Notes: a model not told the origin generated them from the letters alone. A DNA stretch of 64,000 nucleotides from Polytrichum commune (GCA_950295325.1 OX485803.1:59225554-59289553), one strand, 5' to 3'. Positions 1-11,278 are shown, numbered from the stretch's first letter. Translations and numbers: made by a program.

Positions 1-204
1 TATGTATCTTGAGAGTATGTCATGCCCCCTTCATTACCTAGTTTCTAGATATGTATCTCATTCATTGAGAGTGTGTTAATAGCACATTTGATGTTGTTTT
101 ATTGCATGTTTTTTCTAGTTATTTTTTTCGCACGATTTGTTATGTGTAACGATGTGTATTTCCACAACATAACCTTACCATCAACCGTGTTAATAGATGT
201 TGCA

Positions 205-422
205 CTATTTTGTCTAATTAGTATGGGTCACCATTCGGAGTTACATGTTGTTATCACTTTATATTGACATTATCATTATCTACCAACTAAGTTATATCAT
301 ACTCTTCATTGTTCATACAAACTCATGTTATTAGGATAAAAATTAATACTCTCCGTAAAATGTTGTAGTAATGCAGAACTCTGAATGGTAACCTACACTA
401 ATTAGACAATATAGTGTATTGA
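205..422. repeat. Foldback MITE-like element, copy A
   Basis: The two ends are imperfect reverse complements: about 205-262 reads cactattttgtctaattag and 352-422 reads back as cactatattgtctaattag followed by matching sequence, so the whole element can fold into a long hairpin with a short loop. Two more diverged members of the same family lie at 19376-19580 and 43503-43700. No coding capacity. The ends begin CACTA-like, but I could not define a clear target-site duplication, so the superfamily is open. Confidence 0.65.
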
Positions 423-484
423 TAGTTGATGAACATTGTAAGGCAAGCAATAGAGGTAAACAATCTTCGAATCCTGTGAGGCAA

Positions 485-790
485 TGATATCCTGGACTTA
501 GGCGTGGATGCTCATGCGAGTGGCCGATATCCTGGACTGAAACATGGACGCTCATTCAAGTGGGCACTGTCTTAATCTCAAACGTGGATGGTTATTCAGG
601 TGTCTACTGTCCCAAGTCTTTAACTTGCATGCTCATTCAAGTGGCCAAACGTCCCAATTCTCTACTGTGGATGTTCATTCAAGTGGCCAATGTCTTGATC
701 TCTAACCTGGATGCTCATTCAACTGTGATTTCAAGTCCTAATTTCATGCATGGATGCTCGTTCAAGTGGCCGCTGTTCAAATCGATGACA
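485..790. repeat. 40-41 bp minisatellite, about 7 copies
   Basis: A degenerate tandem repeat with the core gtggatgctcattcaagtgg recurs at about 505, 545, 585, 626, 667, 707 and 749, giving a steady 40-41 bp period. Units differ by several substitutions each, so the array is not recent. The open frame across it is a by-product of the repeat and not a gene. Confidence 0.8.
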
Positions 791-1605
791 AACTAGGGTG
801 TTCATTCTAATTCTCCAACCCTGCTAGAACGCAATTGTCATAATGGACTCATTCTCATTCTGCCTAGTCTCATTCTCAAGTGACATTCAGAAGTCACAAT
901 TACAATTAAAGATCGTCAGTTTTAACCCTAGATTAGCCGTGGCCCATTGCACATAGTGGCTCAGCCCACCATGCCCATTTGTGTGAAATGGATCGTGGTT
1001 ATAGACAGGAAATAAAGCATCTTCAAACCTCGTGTTGAAAAGAGCCATGTTCTGTACTTAGTGAGCAGTGGAGGTGTCTTCATCAGAGACGGCCAGTGTT
1101 TGAACAAAAGTTAAAAGCTTGGGATATTTGGTGCTACGATGCTTGTCCTGACTCGTGTCTGTAGAAAATTGCAATCAACTGCCTGGATTTGATCGTTGAC
1201 TTAAAACCTTTGCTTGGCTGTGTTCTCCACGTTGTAACCAGATAATTTGCACTGCGAAGCTGTATGCCGCTTTGGTAATCAAACGACTAGCGAGTACCAC
1301 ATCAAGGGGCAAAACATTCGTCACGCAATTTGCAACGTAAGGAGAAACCAAAAGCCGGTAATTTAGCTGCCGAGTCTTACCGGTAAACTTGGAAAGGAAC
1401 GCTAACTTTTGTAGCCACTAATCTATTGAGCTTATCTACACTATTATCTTAAGAGCAGATGATGCACTTAGCAATTGTATAAAGGTTCGTGCTTCAATAG
1501 GTGAATACATCCTTCTGGTTCAACCTCCAGGTCCATCGTGAATACATCATCAAGGGGGATCCAGAGCTTCTTCGATGGCGCCCTCAGTGGAATTGCACCT
1601 CAGTT

Positions 1606-2235
1606 GCATGGTGAGTAGAAGTTTCAAGTTTTGCAAACACATGGAACATCTGACTTTTGTTTCTAAGTTTCCTGCTTGTAGTTACAAACAGGTTGTTTCC
1701 AGACAGGCTGACCACCAAGAAGCTAGAACAAGTCACCTCCCTCCAATGTCACAGTGTGCTTTCCCGCAACCTTGATGGTAGGGTTCCCAATCGACGTTAG
1801 TCTGCTCTGTTTTGTGTATCCAACCTAGCTTCAGATTTGAACACAATAATTGACTGTAAATTCTCACGCTACTACTGCACACTTGGTATCCAGTTCATTG
1901 CTGTGTTGTGCACCATGATGAGCAGAAGTTTCATGTTGTGCAAAGACATGGAAAACCTGGCTAGATTTCTGTGTTTCCTGCTTAGTATATATAGTGATAA
2001 AATGACATTTTCCAGAAACGGCAGTGATCGCTAAGAAGCTTAGAACGAGTTACCTCCCTCCAATGTCATAGTCATGTGTATCCCGCAACCTTGATGGTAG
2101 ACTTCCTAATCGATGTTAGGCTGCTCTATTGTGTGTATCCAACTTAGCTTATGAATTGAAACACAATATTTCGCTTCCGGTACTCTCACATTACTCCTGG
2201 CACACATTTGGTTTCCAGTGCATTGATGTGTTGTG
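1606..2235. repeat. Direct tandem duplication of about 315 bp
   Basis: Sequence starting at 1608 (atggtgagtagaagtttcaa) is repeated from 1916 (atgatgagcagaagtttcat). The match continues through tacctccctccaatgtca and cgcaaccttgatggtag to about 2230, with roughly four in five bases conserved. The second copy ends immediately before the spherulin-4 gene, so the duplication probably lies in or next to its promoter or leader. Confidence 0.75.
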
Positions 2236-2289
2236 CAACCGAATCTCACGTGTTCAATTCAATTCACATCCTTTGATGCTCAGGCCCCA

Positions 2290-3564
2290 ATGCGACGATA
2301 CCTCTCATTCATGTCCTTCGTAATTCTTCTCGCAACGGTGCCGGGTTTCATTAAAGGAGACACATGCTTCACATGCGGCAAACAAGAAATTGCTGTACCC
2401 TCGTATGTCTGGCCCTGCAGTGGCAGTGCTGGCTGTGCTTGGGACGTGTTCAAAACAGGTGCGTCGATTGTCATCATCAATCCTAACAGTGGCCCGGATA
2501 CGGCGGCCAACTCAGATTTTGCGAATTTGGTGACATCCGTGAAAAACAATTCTACGGTGACGACGGTGCTGGGTTATGTACCGACAACCTATGGCAACCG
2601 GAACACTTCACAGGTGTTATCCGACATCGACGCCTATTACCAGTTCTATCCCATGATCGATGGCATCTTTCTCGATGAAGGGAGCACCAGCTGCGACAGC
2701 ACCAATCTGACCAACTACAACTCTTACGATGCAAGAGTCAAGAGCAAGGATAGCTTGGGTTTCACAGTTCTCAACTGGGGTGCTGTGGGGTCCGAATGCT
2801 ACCTGATTAACACCACGATCGACACATACTGCACCTTTGAAGGTACGATTGTTCGAGAACACTATATGACAGCACTAATTAAGACGCCTTCAAATCAATG
2901 ATCAAAATCTTCTTAACTGGACACCTATATGTGAGTGGTACATGGCAAGATTTGGAGTGTAGAGTCCATACCACAGACGCGTGTTACGATGAGGTTGGCT
3001 ACATTATGCTTATGCTAGAAAATACATTCTGGGTTTGGTACTTTAAGCAATCGTGTGATCTATGTGATCGTTAAAGAGGAAGAGCTAGAGAAAGACAATC
3101 ACTTTGACTTCCGACCATAACTTCCAAATGAGATTTCGAGACTTGAAAATGACAATCTACGTGATACCCAGCTGCTAATCGGATGAGACCATCCCCCATC
3201 TGATTCAAATGGCCCAAAGTGTATGTGGATTTGAATTTGGAAGGGCTTACAATAGGATGACGTACCCTGATAACGATGTTTCCCCATCTTTGCAGACAAT
3301 TACAACACATACATGTCAGCAGCCGTAAACCCACCAGCTTGGACCTCCAACTACGACCCCAGCGCATTCTGGAACATCGTGCACTCCGCCCCGAACGTCA
3401 AAACCAGTGTGCAGGCAGCTGTGAGTCTAGCCAAGACTCGACGTGCAGGCTATTTTTACATCACGGATGCTGTTTACAACACCCCTGCTGACAATCCCTA
3501 CAATGTGACTCCCTCATCAACAACATGGAAGGCTGAAGTTGTTGGCGCAAAGCTTCGTGTCTGA
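2290..3564 (+). CDS. Spherulin-4 family secreted protein (two exons)
   Basis: Exons 2290-2842 and 3296-3564 join in phase 1 across a GT-AG intron (2843-3295) to give 273 residues. The chosen ATG at 2290 starts a typical signal peptide (MRRYLSF then FVILLATVPGFIKG); an upstream in-frame ATG at 2233 would spoil it. The mature part has the spherulin-4 landmarks in order: VPSYVWP, GASIVIINPNSGP, VLGYVPTTYG, and GIFLDEG with an acidic pair at the expected active-site strand. Several cysteines and N-glycosylation sequons fit secretion. The family has a TIM-barrel, glycosidase-like fold and is known from slime moulds, fungi and bacteria; its substrate is not established. The open frame, clean splice sites and conserved core suggest a working gene. 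The family name rests on motif recognition only. Confidence 0.85.
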
Positions 3565-4427
3565 AGAGCGGAACTAATTACTTCCTCCGCCTCCCGCAAG
3601 TTCAAAAGGTAGAGAGGTAGATTATAGATGATGGACGGATGAGGGTTTAGGGTCGTGACTAGTACGTCACCATGAGCGTTTTGGTCCACATCGGAATGAG
3701 AGGCTCTCAATCCAGCATTCATTGTGCACCATTTTCTTCAATGGAAATCAACGTCGTTTGCTGATACCATAGGACCTGAATATTGAATTCCCTCCGTGTG
3801 GACTTGAAAAGATTGTGATGAATGCAGTTTAGATCTCATTGAACAAACAAACACTGAAACTGGCCTTAATATTTGTTGGGGGGGCGGGGGGGTACCAAAC
3901 TGTCATGTAAACCATGGCATGGTACACTAAATATGATATTTGTCATCCCAACTTAGTTTTAGTACATCCAATTGCCAATTATTGAAACAAAGTTTGGTAT
4001 AATGTGCATCTTAACGAGTATGTGATGAAATGTTGTCATGGATGATTGAAATTTGGATGAAAATCCACTTAGTAAGTGACAGTACTTGCGACTCTGTGGA
4101 TCTATAATGCACAGATTTTATTACAAGGAATGACAAATATTGCAGGTTAACATTTAGTGTTGGTGACACTCCACCGCGGTTTACAATTAGTGTACAAACT
4201 GTCATGTAAACCATCGAATGGTACATTAAGTATGATATTCATGGCATTTTATGTCAATGCGGTACTTTTTTTAGGGACAATTTCTCTGAATAAGTTTACA
4301 AATATTGTCATCCCAACTTACTTTCAGTTCATCCACATGCCATCTTGGTTAATATATAACACCATAACTTCAGATAAAATCACAATAACAGTAGCTTCGA
4401 CAAAATTTTATTTTCTTCTCATTTGAC

Positions 4428-4730
4428 CGGGTAAGTCATTTAGTGCATTTTTATAATGACGTGCAACCTCAATGCAAGGAAGATTAAATCCATTCGACAT
4501 AATTTTTTTTTAAATATTTCCAAATAATTTCGGGACTATAAAAAGAGTATAATCTCATTACATGTAAGGTAGATAGACTTTAAATGAAGACCAATAAATT
4601 TTATTTATTAATAATATAGGGTTTAAGATAAGTTTTCGAGTAGGCTTAGTTTTGCACAAATGCTTCATGATATTTGAATGAAAATTACAACATATGCCAA
4701 AAAAGGATAGAAATTCCCAATGATCATTAT
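4428..4730. mobile_element. Diverged relative of the CACGGGTAG hAT-like MITE family
   Basis: From 4428 the sequence ccgggtaagtcatttagtgc and the following gacgtgca, gattaaat and ataatatagggttt stretches parallel, in order, the left half of the better preserved element at 42410-42971. I cannot find its right end, so it is truncated or too decayed to see. Confidence 0.4.
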
Positions 4731-5430
4731 TGATCGTCTTCCTCATCCTGCATTCTTGCATTTCTGCACTTCCAATCGCCAACACCTAGGATTTCCATTC
4801 CACTTTCTAGAGACTATGTTTTTTGTTTTTTGTGTTTAGGGTTTACGAAAGAAGGGAAGTAGAGAGCAATTCATAGGTTGACAACGCATTTATGGTTTTG
4901 GGGCTAAATTGCCATGGAGTGGGTATTTATGAACACACGTTCATTCTTGTTGTGTCCCAAGTATGACATGGATGCCTACATAGCAACACTTTTTGGAGGT
5001 GAGGCTTGGGACTTGTGTTGAGAGTTGGGTCTAGTTTTTTACACAACAAAACTCTCAACACAAGTCTTGGAGTTTTTTTTGCACAAAATAAACAGGATCC
5101 GACTTTTCATGAATATAAGCCATATTTTAATGGTTTCTTGAGGCTCAAAAAAGTTGAGACTTTGACTCCATGTTCGTGAATTGCTAACATGAGTGGGACT
5201 TGGGATTTGGGACCCCATGTGGACTGGCCCTCATTGTAAACCACCTTTGTAGGGTCACCAACACTAAATGTAAACCTAACATTATTTGTCATTCCTTGTG
5301 AAATTTATTTTAGCAATATAGAATTAGAATGTTGCAACTACTATGACCTACTAAGTGATTTTTCATCCAAATTTCAATTATTTATAGCAATATTTCATCA
5401 TAGAAATGTTAGGATGCAAAATATGCCAAA

Positions 5431-5977
5431 CCCGGGTACGCAACTCCCATATTATATGCAGGGGGCATCGTACTTAAAACAGCTTAGAGGACGGCTTTTG
5501 TAAAAATTATATCAAATTATATCAAATTAAAATGATCAAAAAGTTGGGTGAAGACCAAATTAAATAAAATGAGATGAAAGAAAAGTTGGGTAAAGACCAA
5601 ATTAAATAAAATGAGATGAAAAAAAAGTTGGGTTGCATATTTATTAAGCCTCCCATTAAAATTATAAGCCACGAATAGTTGCCTCCCATTAAAATTATAA
5701 TTCATTCACAATGTTAAAATTTTATTAAAAAGTCCAAAAAGTTGGGTAGTTTGACCTATGGTACCTGTATTAAAAAATCATATAATTAGGTTTTTAATGC
5801 AATTATATGCTTCAAAATATATTCATTTCCTATATATAATTATATTTTTGGATTCCTTGTTAGAAGGGCTACAAGGGTTTCCTACATTAAAACAAATTGT
5901 ATCACTCAATATTGGACTAAAACGCATTATAAGTGATTATAATCAGGACCATATAATACGGGAGTTGCGTACCCAGG
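5431..5977. mobile_element. Non-autonomous DNA transposon (MITE), 547 bp, nested in an older repeat
   Basis: The ends are inverted repeats of about 28 bp with two mismatches: the left end reads CCCGGGTACGCAACTCCC and the right end, in reverse complement, CCTGGGTACGCAACTCCC, both followed by RTATTATATG. The flanks carry a direct repeat of atgccaaa (5423-5430 and 5978-5985), extendable to 9 bp if the element is taken to start one base later. An 8-9 bp duplication fits hAT or Mutator-like elements. There is no coding capacity. Removing the element restores the continuity of the surrounding inverted repeat, which supports the boundaries. Confidence 0.85.
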
Positions 5978-6259
5978 ATGCCAAACATTTGTTTCAATCA
6001 TTGACATTTGGATGAAGTAAAAGTAAATTGGGATGACAGTACCTGTAAACTTATTCGTAAGTAGCGTCACCGGGGTTACCACAGTGACACAAAATACCAT
6101 ACGGCACTAACTACAATATTTAGTGTGGTTCTTAGATCCACACACCACCAAAAATTTATAAAATTTATAAAATTAAAAAATAAGGAACTTGATTTATGTA
6201 TATTGTACTGAGCCCACTTACTTTTGTCAAACTTTTGGGAGGTTGGAAAGAGATGTAAT

Positions 6260-7044
6260 CTCGGGGGGTGCACCTTTCATTAAAACCTAGAATCACGTGC
6301 GTTCACTGCATACTCTAAAAACCCCCTATATACAAGTTATTTTTTGTGAAATGAAGTAATACACATACAATTGCAACAATAAATATACAAGTGACAATAT
6401 GTATACACAAAAAAACATCCATTCATATATAGTCATTAACATAAGTATACAAATATACTTTTGAACAATAATCAACCCCTATAATATGTATAACAAAATA
6501 TCCTAGCTTTCATTAGCAAAGTCGTTGAAAACTTTTTCATCTCCCAGATGTAACTCATAAATATTTGATTCACCAATATATGTCATTGTAGCCAATGCAA
6601 TTATTGTCTCTAAGTCTACCGTCAAATGATCAATAAGATCATATGTCCACTTGTTATTAGCCCCTTTTTGATACCAACATAAACCAATCTCCTTGTTACT
6701 TTGAGCTGAACGAATCATTTCAAAACCCTAATACTGCCTCTTTCCCCGATATTACCTTGACACCTTGTACATGGTTCATACTACCCTATAAGGTTGCTAA
6801 CGAAAATCGCTAATCCCAGTTAATCCTAATTTCATCCAATATGAAAACTTATGATATGTAGTATAATAATAGTACCATACAAGTACAATTATTGTATACT
6901 TTTTAAAGGCCTTCCATATATGTACGTAACTATAAATTATAACATGTATACCATATGTATACGTAATACGGCAAGGTCCAAATCAATACCCCTCCTGTGC
7001 ACTCACGTATACTCGTACATATTTAGTACAGTGCACCCCCCGAG
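6260..7044. mobile_element. hAT-like MITE, 785 bp
   Basis: The 14-bp ends CTCGGGGGGTGCAC (6260-6273) and its exact reverse complement (7031-7044) are flanked by a perfect 8-bp direct repeat GATGTAAT (6252-6259 and 7045-7052). Perfect ends and duplication imply a fairly recent insertion. No transposase-like frame is present. An 8-bp duplication is the hAT signature, but the short G-rich ends are not diagnostic. Confidence 0.85.
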
Positions 7045-7100
7045 GATGTAATAGGCACACGAGACCCATAACATTATTCAACCAAGTATGGAGGGTGGGT

Positions 7101-7822
7101 GGGGTATGGGGGTGGACTCTTTATTGGAAACCTAATGACGTGCATGGGTCACTATGAAACTAAACCTCCTATATACGAGAACTTTATATATATAGAAAAA
7201 AATGTATATGTACTAACGGCACTCTAGAAAATAAACTCATGTATTTATACTAAGTTGTTCGAGTTTAATGCGATAAATGCTTCCACTGCTTATGCAAAAT
7301 ATATTATATGAATTAAATATGACTTTATTATGTAAAATCCATGTTCACTTTCTAATGAAAAAGCCATTGAATTTTTTTTCCATCCATAGCATGTAACTCA
7401 TTGATTACATCAAACAAACAAAGACAAGAGCACAATAACTTAGCCACAATCCAGAGAGAAAAACTCAAAGGACCCCATGAGCACTCCAAGAGCCTCTAGC
7501 TTGTCTTAGAACCCGAATGCAAACTGTAACAAGAATGGACAAGGGAGTTGTAATTTGAGGACTATTATCACATGACAACAATTCCAGACAAAAACATGAA
7601 TTGGATGAAACTAACACATTTATTGTCAATCTTTCCTCTAAACCCTAGGGCCCATTTTTGTACATTTACCTTCACTCAACATTCTTAATAGCCTTTCCAA
7701 ATGTGCACACTGGTGGAAAACAATACCTCTCCTTGTCTATAGTATGTATGCTAATGACTCAAATAATACCCCTTCTTACACTCAAATTAGTTTGTACGTG
7801 ATATGAATAGTCCACCCCCTAG
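7101..7822. mobile_element. Diverged sibling of the 6260-7044 element
   Basis: The left part (gggggtggactctttattgg, then gacgtgcatgggtcactat, then cctcctatataccg-like sequence) and the right part (gaatagtccaccccct) follow the same order as the neighbouring element. The ends are inverted copies of each other. Boundaries are approximate and the flanking duplication is obscured by G-runs. Confidence 0.55.
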
Positions 7823-8525
7823 GGGGGTGGGGTCAAGAATAAAGTCAGATACTATTTGGGAACTATACCACAGTTATTCTCTATCCAACATTGCTTTATG
7901 ATGTTTAACCTAATAAACTTAGGTGAAGTATTGTCACTGTGTATTATTAGATTGTAACAGCTGATAGCAGTTGCATAATGTTATGCCCAAAAACATTTAT
8001 CAAAATCCAATGCAATTGTGCACAAATCCCTACAAATTGAATGGCAACTTTCTTTGGAGTGATATAAATCAACACTATCATGACATAAGCATGCCTCATT
8101 TGGTCACTTCTCTTACAGAATCCTAACTTGATTTGTGTGCACTTAGGTCTGGATTCGAGAGAACAAACACCCAAAAGACACATGTTTATAAAATATTGGA
8201 CCAATACTTGGCATCGGTGAAAGCTAATGACAATGTCCAATATTCACAAAAACTAAGTCCAGTGGCACTAGTCATGTACAGTAGCCTTTCCTTGGAGTTT
8301 GTAAGGACCTACATAATTTCCTCCACATTTGGTTGTATGGGTCAATTCCCACATTCGCGGTATGTATTCTACTACTTTGTCAAATAAAGAATGACTCGAG
8401 ACCATTGTTTTGGGGTCCTCCTTGTAGATGTATCTTTGATGCTTGGAAACCCTACCGAAGTTCTTCCTTAAAGTAGTATTGATGTCGGGACATGTATGAT
8501 TCAACTTATTTGCAATTTCTCAAAA

Positions 8526-8554
8526 TAACACTATATTTGTTAAATTGAGACTTT
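8526..8554 (+). repeat. 29-bp motif with an inverted partner at 26534-26562
   Basis: TAACACTATATTTGTTAAAT followed by TGAGACTTT is matched in reverse complement at 26534-26562 with one mismatch in 29. The two copies face each other across 18 kb that contain the ParB-like gene, all recognisable palindromes and the DUF7869-type gene. This may be a terminal or sub-terminal repeat of a large element, or two unrelated insertions of one family. Confidence 0.6.
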
Positions 8555-8683
8555 TTGGGCATTTTGAGACATTCACAGAAATAAGAACAAGGATAAATGG
8601 AACACATATTGGAGAAAGTTGTAAGATGCGAACACTTTGAAGCGGGTGTTTAGAACAAGAACCCCATTAATAACTCATATTTG

Positions 8684-8960
8684 GGATTGTTTAGGGCGGG
8701 CAATCCAAACCTTAGGCCAAGTTGAAGGGGAAATCTTAAAACATTCATATTATCGCACAAAAACTTGTATGAATATGGTTTAGGTAGGGCAATCCAAACC
8801 ATAGATCATATTGAAGGGGAAATATGTGAACCAATATAATATAACATACAAAATATTCCAAACTCATATTTGTGATGGTTTAGGTAGGGCAATCCAAACC
8901 TTAGACCATATGGAAGGGGAAATCATGTGACACTTATATTATTGCAAAAAAAAACATACA
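8684..8960 (+). repeat. About 100-bp tandem repeat, three copies, with decayed palindrome core
   Basis: Each copy contains tttaggtagggcaatccaaa followed by a variant of ttagaccatatggaagggga. The core resembles the TTTGGGTC-N4-GACCCAAA palindromes found further on; the sequence at 19119 (tttaggtaggacgacccaaa then cattagactatg) is intermediate between the two. I therefore read these as decayed members of the palindrome family, lying just past the 3' end of the ParB-like gene. Confidence 0.6.
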
Positions 8961-9065
8961 AAGTGTGGCATGTAAAATGCATAGCATGCTAACACCACAC
9001 ATCCATTGGATAGTGCGACCCAAAATGTTCTTGCCTATGGCCCAAAACCCTACGCCTACTATGGC

Positions 9066-9862
9066 CTATCTAGCCTCGGAGACTACCTCTTTTTCTTTTG
9101 CTTCATTTTTTTTTGTTTTTTTTTGTTTTGCCTCTTTTTCTTTTGCTGCGGCTTCTTTTGCTCGCATTGCTTCAACATTCCTGAAAATCTCCGCCCCGCG
9201 ACTATAGCCATTCTTGGGGTGACCGCCATCAATAACACATTTTGGATTCCGTCGGCCGCCCGAATTATACGACGAAGAATTCGAATACGATGAAGTGGAC
9301 TGTCTTGCATTTTTGGTCATGGAGTAGAAACGCTCCAACTCGACGGACGCACTAGCCCGCATAGGTTTACGGGTGGGAGCAACCTGCAACGCGTCAATGC
9401 AAGACCACATGTGTTAGTTTAGGGAGGAAGACCCAAACGTGTCACACGTTCATTTTTTTAGAGCAAAATGATTGTAACGCGCGGTTAACCATGTGTGGGG
9501 GGGTTCACCTTGTCACCGGGGCCATTTGCGTCGGAGTTGGCGAGGAGGGGCAAGGCGTCCCGCAAAGGAATAGGAAGGGTTCCACTCTTCGTAGGCCGAG
9601 CGTCTATCCGCAGCCGCCGTTGAGGTGTAATACTGCCGCCGGGCCGAGAGGGGGACGTCTGGACGCATTTGCGATTTATGCCCTTGAGCGGCGACGGGGA
9701 CGGAGAATGCCGGAAGATTTGCTTGGGTGGGGGGCTATCGACGACGCCGGCGTCAAGAGGCTCCTTGGAGTAGTCGATGGTGGAAGCGGCATCGTAGACG
9801 GTCTCGTAGAAGAAGCTCCCCAAGTTTGATTCGCTGACGATCTCAATCGAGGGCTCCAAACG
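9066..9862 (-). CDS. Two 3' exons: disordered region and lysine/glutamate-rich tail
   Basis: Exon 9509-9862 begins after a pyrimidine tract and tag and reads RLEPSIEIVSESNLGSFFYE; it ends GPGDK before gtgaac. Exon 9066-9383 starts after ttgcag with VAPTRKPMRA and ends in an alternating K/E/A tail (KEKEAKQKKTKKNEAKEKE). Both junctions are phase 0 and the frame runs on across the intron, so these belong to one transcript, most simply as the 3' end of the NIF phosphatase gene just upstream. No catalytic domain is recognisable; the tail looks like a charged helix or nuclear signal. The link to the preceding exon is uncertain because no phase-0 donor is visible before that frame's stop. Confidence 0.55.
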
Positions 9863-9973
9863 CTAGCGCAAAAAAGGAAACAAAACAAAACCCAAGGGGA
9901 GGGGGGAGCATGTGAAAATCGATATACAATTGAGGCATAATATATCACACACAATGGCACACCATGTAGTATC

Positions 9974-10786
9974 TCAAATGAATTTATTATATTTCGCGTG
10001 AGCGTACAACTCTCTATACATATAGTCCTTCGGATCCATGTATCTTTCGCCTATCGGATTACAACTAAGGAACCGGGGCACGGGTAGTCCGCTCCCCACG
10101 AGCGTTTGGATGTACTTAAGTAGGTCTAACAAAAAGCGGTCTCGGACCTTCTCGACCGTCCACGTGGGGCAAACTATGAAGTTCGAGGTTGGGTTCAAAA
10201 TGTTTTTGGAAGCGTTGTCGTCCACCATCAACATGTTGTCACGGGTGGGGCGAACGTCGTAGGGACAGCCGACCATGGTCGGACGCTGGTCCCATACGAC
10301 AGGCTTCAAGACCTTAAGAAATTGGTTTACGGCGGGGTTGTTGGGCTTCTTCACAACCCTGCCCTCAGGGGTGTATAATGTTTTACAAGAATCCTGTCCT
10401 AGGACCAAGCACGGGGGTTGGAGTCCCTTGAAGATGAACTCCACGACGGCCTGGGTATTCTCGGACTTCATGGAGCTCCAAATGATCACCCACCATTTGG
10501 ATAGGGCGACCTGTAGGAAGCGCCGAAGCCACGGGCGGAGGTACACTAGCTTGCTTTTGATGTACGCGGGGGGTCCATCGTAGTTGGCATCCTCGGGCTT
10601 GCAGAAAGGTACCGTGGGGACCCTCGGACAATGCACGCACTGGACAAGGACCCCGTTGAGGTCTAGCACCAGGAACCGGGTCTTGGGAGGCGAAGGTGGC
10701 GAGGGCAAAATCGGGGGGACCAGCACGCTGTCCTCCACACTCCTCGGGGAGGATCGGTGGGGAGCCGCGACGCTATGCTCCGGACC
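9974..10786 (-). CDS. FCP1/NIF (CTD-phosphatase-like, HAD superfamily) module
   Basis: After a splice acceptor (pyrimidine-rich tract, gccgcag) the frame reads GPEHSVAAPHRSSPRS and then, from 10738, 254 residues ending at a stop at 9974-9976. There is no ATG at the beginning, consistent with an internal exon. HAD motif I is FLVLDLNGVLVQ, the thiol/serine motif is VIIWSSM, and motif III is MLMVDDNASKN, as in plant NLI-interacting-factor phosphatases. The second acidic residue of DxDxT is Asn here, a change I recall in a plant NIF subgroup and one expected to weaken or alter phosphatase chemistry. The upstream exon (11279-12763) ends in phase 0, so the module may be the C-terminal part of the ParB-like gene. 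Otherwise it is a separate gene lacking a visible start. Confidence 0.75.
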   Translation of the reverse strand, partial: GPEHSVAAPHRSSPRSVEDSVLVPPILPSPPSPPKTRFLVLDLNGVLVQCVHCPRVPTVPFCKPEDANYDGPPAYIKSKLVYLRPWLRRFLQVALSKWWVIIWSSMKSENTQAVVEFIFKGLQPPCLVLGQDSCKTLYTPEGRVVKKPNNPAVNQFLKVLKPVVWDQRPTMVGCPYDVRPTRDNMLMVDDNASKNILNPTSNFIVCPTWTVEKVRDRFLLDLLKYIQTLVGSGLPVPRFLSCNPIGERYMDPKDYMYRELYAHAKYNKFI

Positions 10787-11236
10787 CTGCGGCGACGAGC
10801 GAGAGAAGGCGGCGAGGACTATGTTATGCTATGTCCATCTCAAGCAGAACGGAAATTTTGTGCAAACACAAGAAGAATTGGACCATTGGTGGCAACAAAA
10901 ACATACAAGGGGAACAACATACATTGGGACACGGATGCAAACATATGGGCGCCAAAAATAATAATTTTATTTTTACAAATCTCTATGTACAATTTGATGG
11001 GGGGGGGGGGGGACCGCGGTGAACGAGGGCATTCACACTATCCTAATTCTACATCCACAAAATTGGTTGCGCGCCGCCAAGGTCGAGCGTAGTCGAATGC
11101 AGACGAGACGAAGGGGATCGCGGGGGGGGCACGTTGGGGGGAGGGGGAGCAAGTGTAGAGCAGGGGGGGCAGGGGGTGTGCATTTCCTCCTAGCAAGGGG
11201 GACATGACCACGCCAACAAGACAGTGACCCAGGAAG

Positions 11237-11256
11237 TTTGGGTCGGTCGATCCAAA
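11237..11256. repeat. Palindrome family copy, intron 3
   Basis: TTTGGGTCGGTCGATCCAAA lies within the proposed intron between 11279 and 10786. It has one mismatch from full symmetry in the right arm. Confidence 0.85.
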
Positions 11257-11278
11257 CTGGGAGGGCTCAGTGTATTAC

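Larger units (their letters stand above)
3893..6130. repeat. Cluster of related repeats in both orientations
   Basis: A segment at 3893-4010 (actgtcatgtaaaccat and a tttgtcatcccaactta stretch) is repeated directly at 4193-4345 and inverted at 5978-6130. The stretch 3990-4200 is matched in reverse by 5215-5423 (shared: accaacactaaatgt, ctaagtgattttcatcca). I read this as one or two copies of a long-terminal-inverted-repeat element, rearranged and later split by the insertion at 5431-5977. Outer ends are not sharp enough to call. Confidence 0.55.

Noticed and set aside
560-796. 78-codon frame in the 40-bp minisatellite
   Set aside because: It follows the repeat period and is a by-product of it.
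9006-9293. Plus-strand frame rich in Phe (FFFCFIFFCFFLF)
   Set aside because: It is the antisense of the Lys/Glu-rich tail exon on the minus strand.
10999-11012. Run of 14 G as a functional quadruplex
   Set aside because: A single homopolymer run in a proposed intron; such runs and the poly-C runs at 43382 and 45681 are common slippage products and their length may be a sequencing artefact.
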